Part shown: in pieces, positions 34,551 through 43,115 of the stretch | Layout of the letters: every line of letters starts with the position of its first letter | Position numbering within the stretch: position 1 is the first letter of the stretch | Source of the DNA: DATLGB01 sp964242305 | GTDB lineage: Bacteria > Actinomycetota > Thermoleophilia > Solirubrobacterales > Solirubrobacteraceae | NCBI GenBank assembly: GCA_964242305.1 | Contig: CAXTBB010000019.1 | Coordinates: 6,247 to 70,246 of the forward strand | DNA: 64,000 nt | Direction of reading: 5' to 3' | Translations under genes and position numbers: made by a program | Notes under the pieces: generated by a model | Database searches by the model: none | Told to the model about the DNA's origin: nothing | Seen by the model: only the letters and a program-made list of their open reading frames with translations

Positions 34551-36136
34551 GCAGCCTCCTTCGATGGCGCTCTGCCGGCAGACACGAGCTGGCCCGCGGC
34601 CGCGACGCGAAGGGCGACAGCGGCGATGGTCAGCGCCGGATTCACAGCAGCGGAAGAGGGGAAGACGGACGCATCAACGATCCAGAGGTTCTCGACGTCA
34701 TGCGACCGGCACAGCGGGTCGACCACGCTCGAGCCGGGGTCGATGCCCATGCGGGCCGTCCCGCACTGATGTGACGTGGCCTCGACACCGAGCTGCTGCT
34801 TGAAGATGAAGGGGTACCCGGCCCGTTGCAGCGCACGGCTCATGCGCCGGACGAGCTCGGCGTGCGCGCCGGCGTTGGTCGGGGACCAGTGCAGATGAAT
34901 GCGGCCCGCCGCGTCGACCTCCACCCGGTTCTCTGGCAGCGGCAGGTCCTCCGATTCCACGAAGAAGTCGATGCTGCGTGCGGTGATCCAGGCCAACAGT
35001 CCGAGCGGCACCCACCGGCGCGCCGCTTTGATCGTCTCGCCGTAGAGCTTGCCGAGCCCCTGCACGTTGCCCAGCGGATACGGCGTCTTGGGTCCCGCGA
35101 AGTACCAGTCGTTGATTCCGAGCGTCTTCTGGAACTGCATGTGATGCGCGCGGCCCGGGCGGGCACCGACCACGAACGAGGAGACGTGCGCCATGTAGTT
35201 GCGACCGACCTGGCCCGACGCGTTGGCGACGCCCTCTGGAGCGGCCGGGCTGCGCGACCGAAGGAGCAGCGCGGCGCTCTGGACTGCCCCGGCCGCCAGG
35301 ACGTAGCGGCTCGCGGTGATCGTGATCTCCCGATCGCCGCGCCGAACGGCGAGCCCGGTTACCCGCGCACCGTCGCCATCGGTGAGGACCTGGTCGACCC
35401 GTGCCCGGGTGAGCAGCCGCACGTCCGGCGACTCGAGCGCAGGGCGCATGGCGGCGACGTCGGCGTCAGCCTTCGCGTCCACGAGGCACGGATAGGAGTC
35501 GCACGTCTTGCACAGGATGCAGCGACCGCCGCTGCGCCAGTCGACCGCCTGGGGAAGCGTGAACGGCCGCAGGCCCTGGCGGCGCAGGCGCCCGGCCAGC
35601 CGGGCCATCGGCGGTTCGTGCGGAAGACCCGGAAACGGGAATGCCCCCGAGCGCGGCGGTTCGGTGGGATCGCCGCCGTCGCCGTGGACCCAGTAGAGCC
35701 GCTCCGCCTCCGCGTAGTGAGGCTCAAGCGTCGCGTAGTCGAACGGCCACGCCGGGGACACGCCGTCCTCGAGCTGGAGCTCGCCGAAGTCGGCTTCGCG
35801 GAAGCGCGGCATCGTGGCTCCGTAGAACTTGCTCGAGCCGCCGACATAGTGATAGTTGCCCGGCACGAACTCAGCGGTGCTGTCGCCGTCGATCCAGGCG
35901 TCGGAGTTCTTGTAGCGCCCGTCGACGTGAACGTCACGCGGTGACCAGTTCTCACGCTCGCGCGGGAGAAAGTCCCCCTGTTCGACGACCAGCACGCGCA
36001 CGCCCGACTCGCGGAGGGCCCAGGCAAGCGTTGCCCCGCCGATACCCGCACCGACGATCGCGATGTCACAATCGATGTCCCGCTCCGACTCCGCCGGCAC
36101 CACCTTGGGCGTGCCTGGCCCGAAGACCTCAGGCAC
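34547..36136 (-). CDS. GMC-family flavin oxidoreductase
   Basis: This flavoprotein of about 529 residues has the FAD-binding DIAIVGAGIGGATLAWAL near the N-terminus. A Cys-rich patch CILCKTCDSYPC resembles the large subunits of sugar/glycoside 3-dehydrogenases. The HSSQ-like region reads TSHQCGTARMG and the C-terminal FAD-binding segment is NLWIVDASVFPSSAAVNPALTI. The GTG at 36136 is chosen because the ATG at 36208 would overlap the ThuA-like gene by 80 bp. It should oxidise a secondary alcohol of a sugar or polyol. Its electron acceptor is not encoded nearby. Confidence 0.86.
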   Translation of the reverse strand: MPEVFGPGTPKVVPAESERDIDCDIAIVGAGIGGATLAWALRESGVRVLVVEQGDFLPRERENWSPRDVHVDGRYKNSDAWIDGDSTAEFVPGNYHYVGGSSKFYGATMPRFREADFGELQLEDGVSPAWPFDYATLEPHYAEAERLYWVHGDGGDPTEPPRSGAFPFPGLPHEPPMARLAGRLRRQGLRPFTLPQAVDWRSGGRCILCKTCDSYPCLVDAKADADVAAMRPALESPDVRLLTRARVDQVLTDGDGARVTGLAVRRGDREITITASRYVLAAGAVQSAALLLRSRSPAAPEGVANASGQVGRNYMAHVSSFVVGARPGRAHHMQFQKTLGINDWYFAGPKTPYPLGNVQGLGKLYGETIKAARRWVPLGLLAWITARSIDFFVESEDLPLPENRVEVDAAGRIHLHWSPTNAGAHAELVRRMSRALQRAGYPFIFKQQLGVEATSHQCGTARMGIDPGSSVVDPLCRSHDVENLWIVDASVFPSSAAVNPALTIAAVALRVAAAGQLVSAGRAPSKEAA

Positions 36137-36791
36137 TGCGGGCGGCCCAATCCAGCCCTTGACGGATGAGGCGCTCGGACGCCGGAATGCGGAGCTCGTC
36201 CGGGACATGGCCAGGCGAGGCGTAGAACACGCGGCCTTCGCCCCATCGGTGCGTGTAGACGGCCGGCATGACGACGCCGTCCACCCACGGCCAGTGCTCG
36301 CCGCTGAACGTGCTGGTCGCGAGCACGTGCGCGGACGGGTCGACGTGCATGTAGTACTGCTCGGAGGCGATCTCGAACGAGTCGACGCCCTGCGTGACCG
36401 GGTGGTCGCGGTCGACGATGTCGATCGTGTAGGGGACCTCGACGCCCTCCCCTCCGGGATGGTCGAGAAACGATGCCCCCGCGATCAGCGAGAACTGCAG
36501 ACTCGAGCGGAACGAGGCCGCCATCCCGTGCCACCCGGCGAGTCCGGTCCCACGCCGAACGGCCTCGTGCAGTCGCGCCTCGGCCCTTTCCGTCAGGTCC
36601 TCCGTGGTCATCGCCTGGGTCCAACCGACCGCGATCAGGTCGTAGACGGTGAGGTCCTGTTCAAGGACGTGCGGGTCGTTGGTGTCGTCGACGTCGAAGC
36701 CCAGCCCGCCCATCACGCCGTGCGCCCAGTCGGCGACGTCGTAGGGCAGGTGGCCCGGCCACCCTCCATAGAGGAACAACACTCGTGTCAT
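36129..36791 (-). CDS. ThuA-like (trehalose-utilisation) domain protein
   Basis: The 220-residue class I glutamine-amidotransferase-like domain has the ThuA-type start RVLFLYGGWPGHLPYD, a central GTGLAGWHGM loop (where amidotransferases carry the nucleophile Cys) and the late GRVFYASPGHVPDE. ThuA-like proteins accompany keto-glycoside metabolism. The gene overlaps the GMC oxidoreductase start and heads that operon. A TGTGC-type inverted repeat lies 46-74 bp upstream. Confidence 0.85.
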   Translation of the reverse strand: MTRVLFLYGGWPGHLPYDVADWAHGVMGGLGFDVDDTNDPHVLEQDLTVYDLIAVGWTQAMTTEDLTERAEARLHEAVRRGTGLAGWHGMAASFRSSLQFSLIAGASFLDHPGGEGVEVPYTIDIVDRDHPVTQGVDSFEIASEQYYMHVDPSAHVLATSTFSGEHWPWVDGVVMPAVYTHRWGEGRVFYASPGHVPDELRIPASERLIRQGLDWAARSA

Positions 36792-36836
36792 GGACCCCAG
36801 CCTGTCAGCGCCGGCCGGCGCGGGCAAGCGGCGATG

Positions 36837-36865
36837 TGTGCAGTCTCCTGCCCACACTCTGCACG
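36837..36865. promoter_or_regulatory. TGTGC-N19-GCAC inverted repeat between pucR-like and ThuA-like genes
   Basis: TGTGC (36837-36841) and GCACG (36861-36865) are inverted around a 19-base spacer. Within it GTGCAG (36838-36843) and CTGCAC (36859-36864) are perfectly inverted with starts 21 bp apart, two helical turns. It lies between the 3' end of the pucR-like gene and the ThuA-like start. Confidence 0.4.
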
Positions 36866-38485
36866 TCAGGCCCCCCGAGGCGCATGTGTGCCGAGAAGTT
36901 CGCGGGCGCGGAGCGCCACATAGAGACGGGCACGCCGGTCGGGCGGGTCGATCGAATGCCCGAGGATCTGCTCGAGGCGCTCGAGCCGGTAGTACACGGA
37001 GCGCCGTCTCAGATGCAGCAGCGTCGCGGTCGCGATCTTGGAGCCGTTCGCCTGGAGGTAGGCGTCGAGGGTCCTGACCAGGTCGGCGTTGTGCTCGGCG
37101 TCGTAGTCGATCAAGGCCCCGAGCTCGCTCTGGACGAACCCCGCCAGCTCCGGGCCGTTGACCAGCGGGGCGAGGAGGCGGTGCAGGACGAGCTCGTCGT
37201 ACATCTGCACCGAGCTGTCCTCGGCGGTGGGAGCGAACCGCTGCGCGACGCGTGCCTCGCTCAGCGCGCGGGGCAGCGCGGCCGCGCGACAGCTTCGACT
37301 GACGCCTACCGACCGCAGCTCGGGAGCCCGCGCCGAGAGGTCGGCCATGAGCGCTGCCGCCGCGGCCTCCAGCCCCGGACGCGGGGATGCCGTCGCCACG
37401 GCGACGATGGCACCCTCCGCCGTTCCCACGACGCTGGACCATCGCAACCTCGCCAACGCCGCCCGCACGACAGGCGCCAGTGCCTCGGGCGACGCCGGTT
37501 CGGACTGGCTGGCGCGCGTCTTCGGGGCCGGCGCGAGCGACAACATCACAAGGTCGCCCTCCAGGTCGATCCCCAGGCCCGTGGCGCGGTCGACGAACGC
37601 CTGCCCGTCGAAGTCCTGCTCGAGCGCGAGGCCGCGGACGAGCGTCTCCTCCGCCGCGTCGGAGAGGTAGGCGTCGCGTTCGCTCATCAGGTGCAGCGCG
37701 ATGGTCGACGCCATCCGCCCGAGCACCAGGTTCGTCACGTCGTCGAGCGGACCGCCCGCCGCCAGCACATGCAGGCGGCCCCACCGCTCGCCGCGCAGCA
37801 TCACCTCGGTCCAGGCGCAGGGCGGGTCCGCCTCGTTGGACACCATCGGCCCCGCGCGGTCGCCGCGGTGCGCTGAGCGCGAATGCTCGCGCCAGCGACG
37901 CAGGACGGGCGCGATCGCGCCGGTCGCACGGCCGTACGCGACCACGCGATGCGACGCGTCCTCAAGGATGACGGGGTTGTTCAGATGCTCCGAGAGCGTC
38001 TCGAGCATCGCGGGGAGCGTGGCGCCGTCCACGATCATGCGTCCGAGCTCGTCCTCTATGTCGGTCGCCCGCAGCAGCGTCGCGTGCGCCGAGCTGATGA
38101 GTGCCGTGTGCACGAGGTGGGTGACCGCGACGAAGGGCACCTCCGAGTCCAGCGACGCGAGCACGAAGGCGCCGCGCTCGGCTTCCTGGATCATCTCGGC
38201 CGGGATGGCCTTCAGGCCCCGGCCAAGCTCGATGATGACCCCGGCGGCGCCCACCTCGACCAGCTCGCGGATGTAGCGGCGATGGTCGGCGGGTGTCCGC
38301 TCGAGTCCGGTCGCCGCCGTCAGTAACACCTCGCCGCCCGTCAGGAACCGAGCGATGTCGGCGATCTCTCCGGTGTGCACCCAGCGAACGTCCTGGCCGA
38401 GGTGCTCACGCCCCGCGACGACGGTGACGCCGCCATTGCGCAGCAGGTCGAGGTCGAGGAGATCGCCGACGTTCACCCGGGGCAA
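36866..38485 (-). CDS. PucR-family transcriptional regulator
   Basis: The 539-residue regulator has an N-terminal PucR-type purine-catabolism domain (about 1-120: VVAGREHLGQDVRWVHTGEI, then FLTGGEVLLTAATG) and a middle ligand-sensing region. The C-terminal HTH_30 helix-turn-helix reads TLDAYLQANGSKIATATLLHLRRRSVYYRLERLEQI in sequence around residues 475-510. Translation starts at TTG 38485 or GTG 38476; no ATG fits. It likely controls the ThuA-like/GMC operon downstream and the divergent HisD-like gene. Effector unknown; purines need not be involved. Confidence 0.9.
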   Translation of the reverse strand: MPRVNVGDLLDLDLLRNGGVTVVAGREHLGQDVRWVHTGEIADIARFLTGGEVLLTAATGLERTPADHRRYIRELVEVGAAGVIIELGRGLKAIPAEMIQEAERGAFVLASLDSEVPFVAVTHLVHTALISSAHATLLRATDIEDELGRMIVDGATLPAMLETLSEHLNNPVILEDASHRVVAYGRATGAIAPVLRRWREHSRSAHRGDRAGPMVSNEADPPCAWTEVMLRGERWGRLHVLAAGGPLDDVTNLVLGRMASTIALHLMSERDAYLSDAAEETLVRGLALEQDFDGQAFVDRATGLGIDLEGDLVMLSLAPAPKTRASQSEPASPEALAPVVRAALARLRWSSVVGTAEGAIVAVATASPRPGLEAAAAALMADLSARAPELRSVGVSRSCRAAALPRALSEARVAQRFAPTAEDSSVQMYDELVLHRLLAPLVNGPELAGFVQSELGALIDYDAEHNADLVRTLDAYLQANGSKIATATLLHLRRRSVYYRLERLEQILGHSIDPPDRRARLYVALRARELLGTHAPRGA

Positions 38486-38497
38486 GCTAGTCCGAAC

Positions 38498-38533
38498 TGT
38501 GCAGAGGCGTCGTCAGCTCTTCGCACATTGTGC
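38498..38533. promoter_or_regulatory. TGTGC-N20-GCACA inverted repeat in the pucR/HpsN-like divergent promoter
   Basis: TGTGC (38498-38502) and GCACA (38523-38527) are inverted with a 20-base spacer. The right half continues into a short palindrome, GCACA-T-TGTGC (38523-38533). The position between pucR-like and HpsN-like genes suits an autoregulated PucR operator. Confidence 0.4.
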
Positions 38534-38571
38534 CTTGCTCAGATCCGGCTGGGACCCACACACTCCCTCGC

Positions 38572-39849
38572 GTGATCCGTTACCTCAAGCGCGCCGAGCG
38601 GACGCCCCTGGCCCGAGACCCACAGATCGTCGAAGTCGTGAGCGCGATCCTGCTCGACGTCGAGCGGCGGGGTATCGATGCCGTCCGGGAGTACAGCGAG
38701 CGCTTCGATGGCTGGTCGCCCGAGCGCTTCACGCTCACCGACGCCGACATCGACCGTGCGATCGCGGCCGTGCCGGACGATCTGCGGGGACACATCGACT
38801 TCGCCGCCGAGCAGATCGGCGCCTTCGCGTCAGCGCAGCGCGACACGCTCACCGACCTCGAGCTGCCGACGCTGCCGGGCATCACGCTCGGTCATCGGCA
38901 CGTCCCCGTCTCCTCCGTCGGCTCGTATGCGCCGGGCGGTCGCTATCCGCTGATCGCGTCGTCGCTCATGACGACGGTGGTCCCTCGTCGGGCCGGCGTC
39001 GAGCGCATCATCTGTGCCGCTCCGCCCATCGACGGCACGGGGATCGCTCCGGCCATGCTCTACGCGATGTCCATCGGGACGGCGGACAGCATCGTCTGCG
39101 TCGGCGGCGCCCACGGCCTGGCCGCGCTGGTGTTCGGCATCGAGGACATCGAGCCCGTCGACATGATCGTCGGGGCGGGCAACGCCTACGTCGCCGAGGC
39201 CAAGCGCCAGCTCTTCGGCCACGTCGGCATCGACCTGCTCGCCGGACCGAGCGAGGTCTCGGTGATCGTCGACGAGACCAGCGACCCCGAGCTTGCCGCC
39301 GCCGACATCGCCGGGCAACTGGAGCACGGCGTGACCTCGGTCGGATGGCTCATCAGCACCTCGCGGGAGATCGCCGACAGGACCGTCGCGGCCATCGAGC
39401 GGCGCATCGGGGCACTGTCGACCGGGGAGGTGGCGGCCGATGCCTGGCGCGATTACGGGGAGGTCATCCTCTGCGACACGCCCGAAGAGGCCGTCGAGGC
39501 CTCCGACCTCACCGCCAGCGAGCACATCGAGGTCCATACGGCTGATCCCGACTGGTTCCTGGACCGCCTGCGCAACTACGGCTCGATCTTCCTGGGGAGG
39601 CAGACCGCCGTCCCCTACGGCGACAAGGGCATCGGCACCAACCACGTCCTGCCGACCGCCGGGGCCGCCCGCTACACCGGCGGCCTCTGGGTCGGCAAGT
39701 TCCTCAAGACCCTGACCTATCAGCGCGCGACGCAAGCCGGCAGCGCCGCCATCGCCCCGACGATCGTCGCGATCTCCGAAGCCGAACGCCTCCCCGGTCA
39801 CGCCCAGAGCGCGCGTGAGCGATTGAACCCAACCACCTCGAGTGCCTGA
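38572..39849 (+). CDS. HisD-family alcohol dehydrogenase, sulfopropanediol dehydrogenase (HpsN)-like
   Basis: The enzyme has 425 residues from GTG 38572. It has the HisD fold, but key stretches match the HpsN branch: SYAPGGRYPLIAS, IVGAGNAYVAEAKRQLFG, LAGPSEVSVIVDET and a C-terminus ARYTGGLWVGKFLKTLTYQR. Zn-site candidates are in GQLEHG and SEHIEVH. HpsN oxidises the diol of dihydroxypropanesulfonate in two NAD-dependent steps; an analogous diol substrate is plausible here. It is not in a histidine operon, so a biosynthetic HisD role is unlikely. Confidence 0.83.
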   Translation: MIRYLKRAERTPLARDPQIVEVVSAILLDVERRGIDAVREYSERFDGWSPERFTLTDADIDRAIAAVPDDLRGHIDFAAEQIGAFASAQRDTLTDLELPTLPGITLGHRHVPVSSVGSYAPGGRYPLIASSLMTTVVPRRAGVERIICAAPPIDGTGIAPAMLYAMSIGTADSIVCVGGAHGLAALVFGIEDIEPVDMIVGAGNAYVAEAKRQLFGHVGIDLLAGPSEVSVIVDETSDPELAAADIAGQLEHGVTSVGWLISTSREIADRTVAAIERRIGALSTGEVAADAWRDYGEVILCDTPEEAVEASDLTASEHIEVHTADPDWFLDRLRNYGSIFLGRQTAVPYGDKGIGTNHVLPTAGAARYTGGLWVGKFLKTLTYQRATQAGSAAIAPTIVAISEAERLPGHAQSARERLNPTTSSA

Positions 39850-39906
39850 GACTGCATCTGATCACCTGCGTCAACGAACTCCCCCTTTCCGACCTGAGGA
39901 GAACCA

Positions 39907-41697
39907 GTGCCCACACTGACCGGCGGCGAGATCATCGCCCGAACCCTGACCAACTACGGAGTGGAGCACGCTGCGGGCATCCCTGGCCACGGGGTGTGGT
40001 CGCTGCTGGACGGCTTTCTGCGCGACGGCAGCGACATCAAGCTCACGCAGGTCTTCCACGAGCAGAGCGCGGTGCACATGGCCGACGGCTACTGGCGCGC
40101 ATCCGGCAAGCCGATGGTGGCTTTGACCTCAGTCGGCCCCGGCGCCGTCAACACCCTGATGGGCCTGGCCACGGCCTACGCCGACTCGACCAGTCTGCTG
40201 ACCATCACCGGCGCGCCGCCGACGCACATGCGCGGCCACGGCACCATGCAGGAGCTCGACCGCGTCAGGGCCAACAACTTCCCGCAGATGGTCGGGCCCG
40301 CCGTTAAGCGCCAGTTCGAGGCCAACACGGTCGCCGAGCTGCCGTTCGTTCTGCACCGGGCCTTCAACGCGATGCTGACCGGGCGTCCCGGCCCGGTGCA
40401 CATCGAGGTGCCGATGGACGTGCAGGCCGAGGACGCCGACGTCGACCTGCACGACCTCGAGCGCCGCATCCCCCAGGGTGTCGTCCACCCCGACCCGTCC
40501 GCGATCGAGGCGGCGGCCCGCGTGCTCGAGGCAGCGGAGCGCCCGGTCATCGTCGTCGGCGGGGGCCTCGTCACCGCGAACGCGACCGCGGAGCTGATCG
40601 AGCTGGCCGAGAAGGTCCAGGCTGCGGTCGTGACGACGTGGAACGGCAAGAGCGGGTTCCCGGAGGACCACCGCCTGTTCGCGGGCGCCGTCGGCCAGAC
40701 GGGCACGACGGCCGGCAACGGGATGGCCGCCAACGCGGACGTCGTCCTCTCCGTGGGCTGCCGGTTCACCGACTGGTCGGCGTCCAGCTACCGCAAGGGC
40801 GTCACGTTCTCCCTGCCGCCCGGCAAGCTCCTGCAGATCGACATCGATCCCTACGAGATCGGCAAGAACTACCCGGCCGAGGTGGGCATCGTCGCCGACG
40901 CCAAGCCGGCCCTCGCCGACCTCACGGCCGCCGTCGGGCCGCGCTCGGAGGGCGATGCCGCCGATCACCTGCGCACGCTGGAAGGCCTGAAGGCGAAGTG
41001 GGCCGACCAGATCGCGGGGCGCACCAACTCCGACGAGGTCCCCTTCACCTCCCAGCGCCCGCTGCGCGACCTGCGGTCGGTGCTGGACCGCGACGGCATC
41101 GTCGTGGCCGGCTCGGGCAACCCGCAGGGGGCTGTGAAGCAGTCGTTCCCGGTCTACGAGCCCCGGACGCACATGACGGCCGGCGGCTACTCCTCCATGG
41201 GGTGGGCGGTGCCGGCCGCCATCGGGGCGAAGCTGGCCCAGCCCGAGCGTCAAGTCGTGTGCCTGGTCGGCGACGGCGACTTCCTGATGTCCGTGCAGGA
41301 GCTCGGCGTCGTGGCTCAGCACAACATCCCGGTCTGCTTCGTGATCCCCAACAACGAGGGCTACATGTCCATCCGCGGCGGCCAGCGCAAGATCACCGAC
41401 CGGCATGTGATCAGCGAGTGGAGCAGGACCGACGGGACGCCCTACGGCGTCGAACTGGCCGAGGTGGCGAAGGGCTTCGGCGTGAAGAGCTGGCACGTCG
41501 ATGCCGCCGCCGACCTCGAATCGACGCTGAAGACGGCACTGGAGACGGACGGCCCGACGCTTGTCGAGGTGCCGACGGCCCGCGACGCCGCTGGCCCCTG
41601 GGTGCCGGGCTGGTGGGACTTCCCGGTCCCCGCCTACATCAAGGACCAGCGCCAGGCGGACTACTGGGCTGAGCGAGCAGAGGAACAGCACCTGTAG
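39907..41697 (+). CDS. Thiamine-diphosphate-dependent enzyme (acetolactate-synthase-like)
   Basis: The 596-residue ThDP enzyme has three domains. The catalytic Glu is in VFHEQSAVHMADGYWRASG, the middle domain starts around VIVVGGGLVTANA, and the ThDP motif is VGDGDFLMSVQEL followed by NNEGY. It starts at GTG 39907 with TGAGGAG upstream, 57 bp after the HpsN-like gene. It could decarboxylate or ligate a 2-oxoacid produced by that gene. It lacks an obvious feature that would identify it as sulfoacetaldehyde acetyltransferase or sulfopyruvate decarboxylase. Confidence 0.88.
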   Translation: MPTLTGGEIIARTLTNYGVEHAAGIPGHGVWSLLDGFLRDGSDIKLTQVFHEQSAVHMADGYWRASGKPMVALTSVGPGAVNTLMGLATAYADSTSLLTITGAPPTHMRGHGTMQELDRVRANNFPQMVGPAVKRQFEANTVAELPFVLHRAFNAMLTGRPGPVHIEVPMDVQAEDADVDLHDLERRIPQGVVHPDPSAIEAAARVLEAAERPVIVVGGGLVTANATAELIELAEKVQAAVVTTWNGKSGFPEDHRLFAGAVGQTGTTAGNGMAANADVVLSVGCRFTDWSASSYRKGVTFSLPPGKLLQIDIDPYEIGKNYPAEVGIVADAKPALADLTAAVGPRSEGDAADHLRTLEGLKAKWADQIAGRTNSDEVPFTSQRPLRDLRSVLDRDGIVVAGSGNPQGAVKQSFPVYEPRTHMTAGGYSSMGWAVPAAIGAKLAQPERQVVCLVGDGDFLMSVQELGVVAQHNIPVCFVIPNNEGYMSIRGGQRKITDRHVISEWSRTDGTPYGVELAEVAKGFGVKSWHVDAAADLESTLKTALETDGPTLVEVPTARDAAGPWVPGWWDFPVPAYIKDQRQADYWAERAEEQHL

Positions 41698-42826
41698 GGC
41701 GCACGAAACGACTGAGGCCGATCACGGCGACAAGCAGGACGACGACGACCCCGAGGGCGAGGCCGAGCTCCGTGAGCTCGGCGATGCCCCCGACGATCGG
41801 AGGGCCGAGGAACAGGCCGAGGTAGGCCATGGTCGACACGCGGGCGAGTGCCCAGGCGGGCGGGACGCCCGGCGCCGACCCGGCAAGTGTGAAGCAGATC
41901 GGCACGATGGGCGCGACCCCGAGGCCAAGCACGGCGTAGCCGGCGACCGCGACGGGTGGGCTCGGCGCGAGGATCGCAAGCAGCATGCCGGCCGCCCCGA
42001 TCGCCGCCGCGCGCGGAAGGACGGCGGCGCGCCCCAGCCGCGCGATCAACGGATCGGCGGCGAAGCGCCCGGCAGTGATGCCGACACCGAACGCGGCCGC
42101 GCCCAGCGGCGCGAAGCCGAGCGTCGCGTCCTGGACCTCGTGGAGGTAGACGCCGCTCCAATCGGCCACCGCTCCCTCGGCCAGGAAGCAACAGAACCCG
42201 ATCGCCCCGACGAGGATCAGGAACGGGTGCCCGCGTAGCGATACGTCCGCGCCGGTGTCCTCGCCGGAGGCGGTCACGTCGGCCTCGGGGCCTACGAGGC
42301 CCGGCGTCAACGCCACGTCGAGCGCCAGCAGGACGGCGGCGGCGAGCGCGAAGTGCGCCGCAGGCGAGAGCTCCGCCGACGCCGCCGCCGCACCCGCCCA
42401 TGCCGCGAGGACGAAGCCGATGCCGTAGACGCCGTGGAGGGTCGACATGAACGGCCGATCCAGGCGGCGCTCGAGTCCGACGCCCTGCGTGTTCATCGCC
42501 ACGTCGAGGGCCCCGAGAGCCATCCCGAGCGCCACCAGCGCGAGGCACAGCGCGGTGAGCCCACCGGCCAGCCCCGTCAGGGGCAGGCAGGCCGCGACGG
42601 CGATCAGCGACGCCTGCAGCAACCACGCGCTCGAGCGGCGGGCGACGACGCGAGCCGCGAAGCGCATGGCCAGGATCAGCCCGAGCGGCATGCCGAGCAG
42701 CGCCACGCTCAACTCTCCGGCCGACAGATCGAGATCAGCCTTGATCGATGGCACGCGCGCCGCGAACGTCGCGACGGTCACGCCGTAGGCCGCGAACGCG
42801 CCGGCCAGTCCGAAACGGCGGCGCAC
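41639..42826 (-). CDS. Major facilitator superfamily transporter
   Basis: The 395-residue integral membrane protein has about 12 hydrophobic segments, among them LIAVAACLPLTGLAGGLTAL and ALCLALVALGMALGALDVAM. The GxLaDrxGRR-type loop after helix 2 is represented by RFAARVVARRSSAW. Its tail overlaps the convergent ThDP gene by 59 bp. It may export or import a small metabolite related to the HpsN-like/ThDP pair, but no substrate can be read. Confidence 0.88.
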   Translation of the reverse strand: MRRRFGLAGAFAAYGVTVATFAARVPSIKADLDLSAGELSVALLGMPLGLILAMRFAARVVARRSSAWLLQASLIAVAACLPLTGLAGGLTALCLALVALGMALGALDVAMNTQGVGLERRLDRPFMSTLHGVYGIGFVLAAWAGAAAASAELSPAAHFALAAAVLLALDVALTPGLVGPEADVTASGEDTGADVSLRGHPFLILVGAIGFCCFLAEGAVADWSGVYLHEVQDATLGFAPLGAAAFGVGITAGRFAADPLIARLGRAAVLPRAAAIGAAGMLLAILAPSPPVAVAGYAVLGLGVAPIVPICFTLAGSAPGVPPAWALARVSTMAYLGLFLGPPIVGGIAELTELGLALGVVVVLLVAVIGLSRFVRPTGAVPLLAQPSSPPGAGP

Positions 42827-42840
42827 CCGTCAGGCCGGCC

Positions 42841-43029
42841 TCAAGGCGCGGGCGGCGCTTCTACTGGGTCGAGCGCGCGGGCGTCCGGATCGCTGCCGGA
42901 CAAGGTCTCGCGGAACCCGCGCAGCCCCTCGCCCAGCGACCGTCCGGCGGCGGGCAGGCGCCGTGGCCCCAGCACCAGCAGCACGACGATGAGCACGACG
43001 GCCATCTCCATGGGTCCGATGTTCGGCAT
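42841..43029 (-). CDS. tatA: Twin-arginine translocase subunit TatA
   Basis: This is a 62-residue TatA/E protein. A single N-terminal membrane helix (MEMAVVLIVVLLVL) is followed by the FGPkkLP-like hinge GPRRLPAAGRSLGEGLRGFRE and an acidic, Pro-rich tail. It is short but normal for actinobacterial TatA paralogues. No tatC lies nearby. The Tat system would export the substrate-binding lipoprotein at 26-27.8 kb, among others. Confidence 0.9.
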   Translation of the reverse strand: MPNIGPMEMAVVLIVVLLVLGPRRLPAAGRSLGEGLRGFRETLSGSDPDARALDPVEAPPAP

Positions 43030-43115
43030 GCTCAGACCATCCCAGGCGCGCTCCGATCAGGCAAGGCCCGGCGCGTGCAGCAACGGACTCGGGATGACAC
43101 GCGACGTGCAAGCGC

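Noticed and set aside
36808..36821. GCGCCGGCCGGCGC, a 14-bp palindrome before the ThuA-like gene
   Set aside because: Pure G/C palindromes of this size are common by chance at this base composition, and it does not recur elsewhere in the window.
38572..39849. Histidinol dehydrogenase of histidine biosynthesis (hisD)
   Set aside because: Signature stretches follow the HpsN branch and there are no other his genes around. A PucR-linked catabolic role fits better.
39907..41697. Sulfoacetaldehyde acetyltransferase (Xsc) or acetolactate synthase as a firm call
   Set aside because: The sequence shows a general ThDP fold but nothing specific enough to me, and the partner genes (phosphotransacetylase or small regulatory subunit) are missing.
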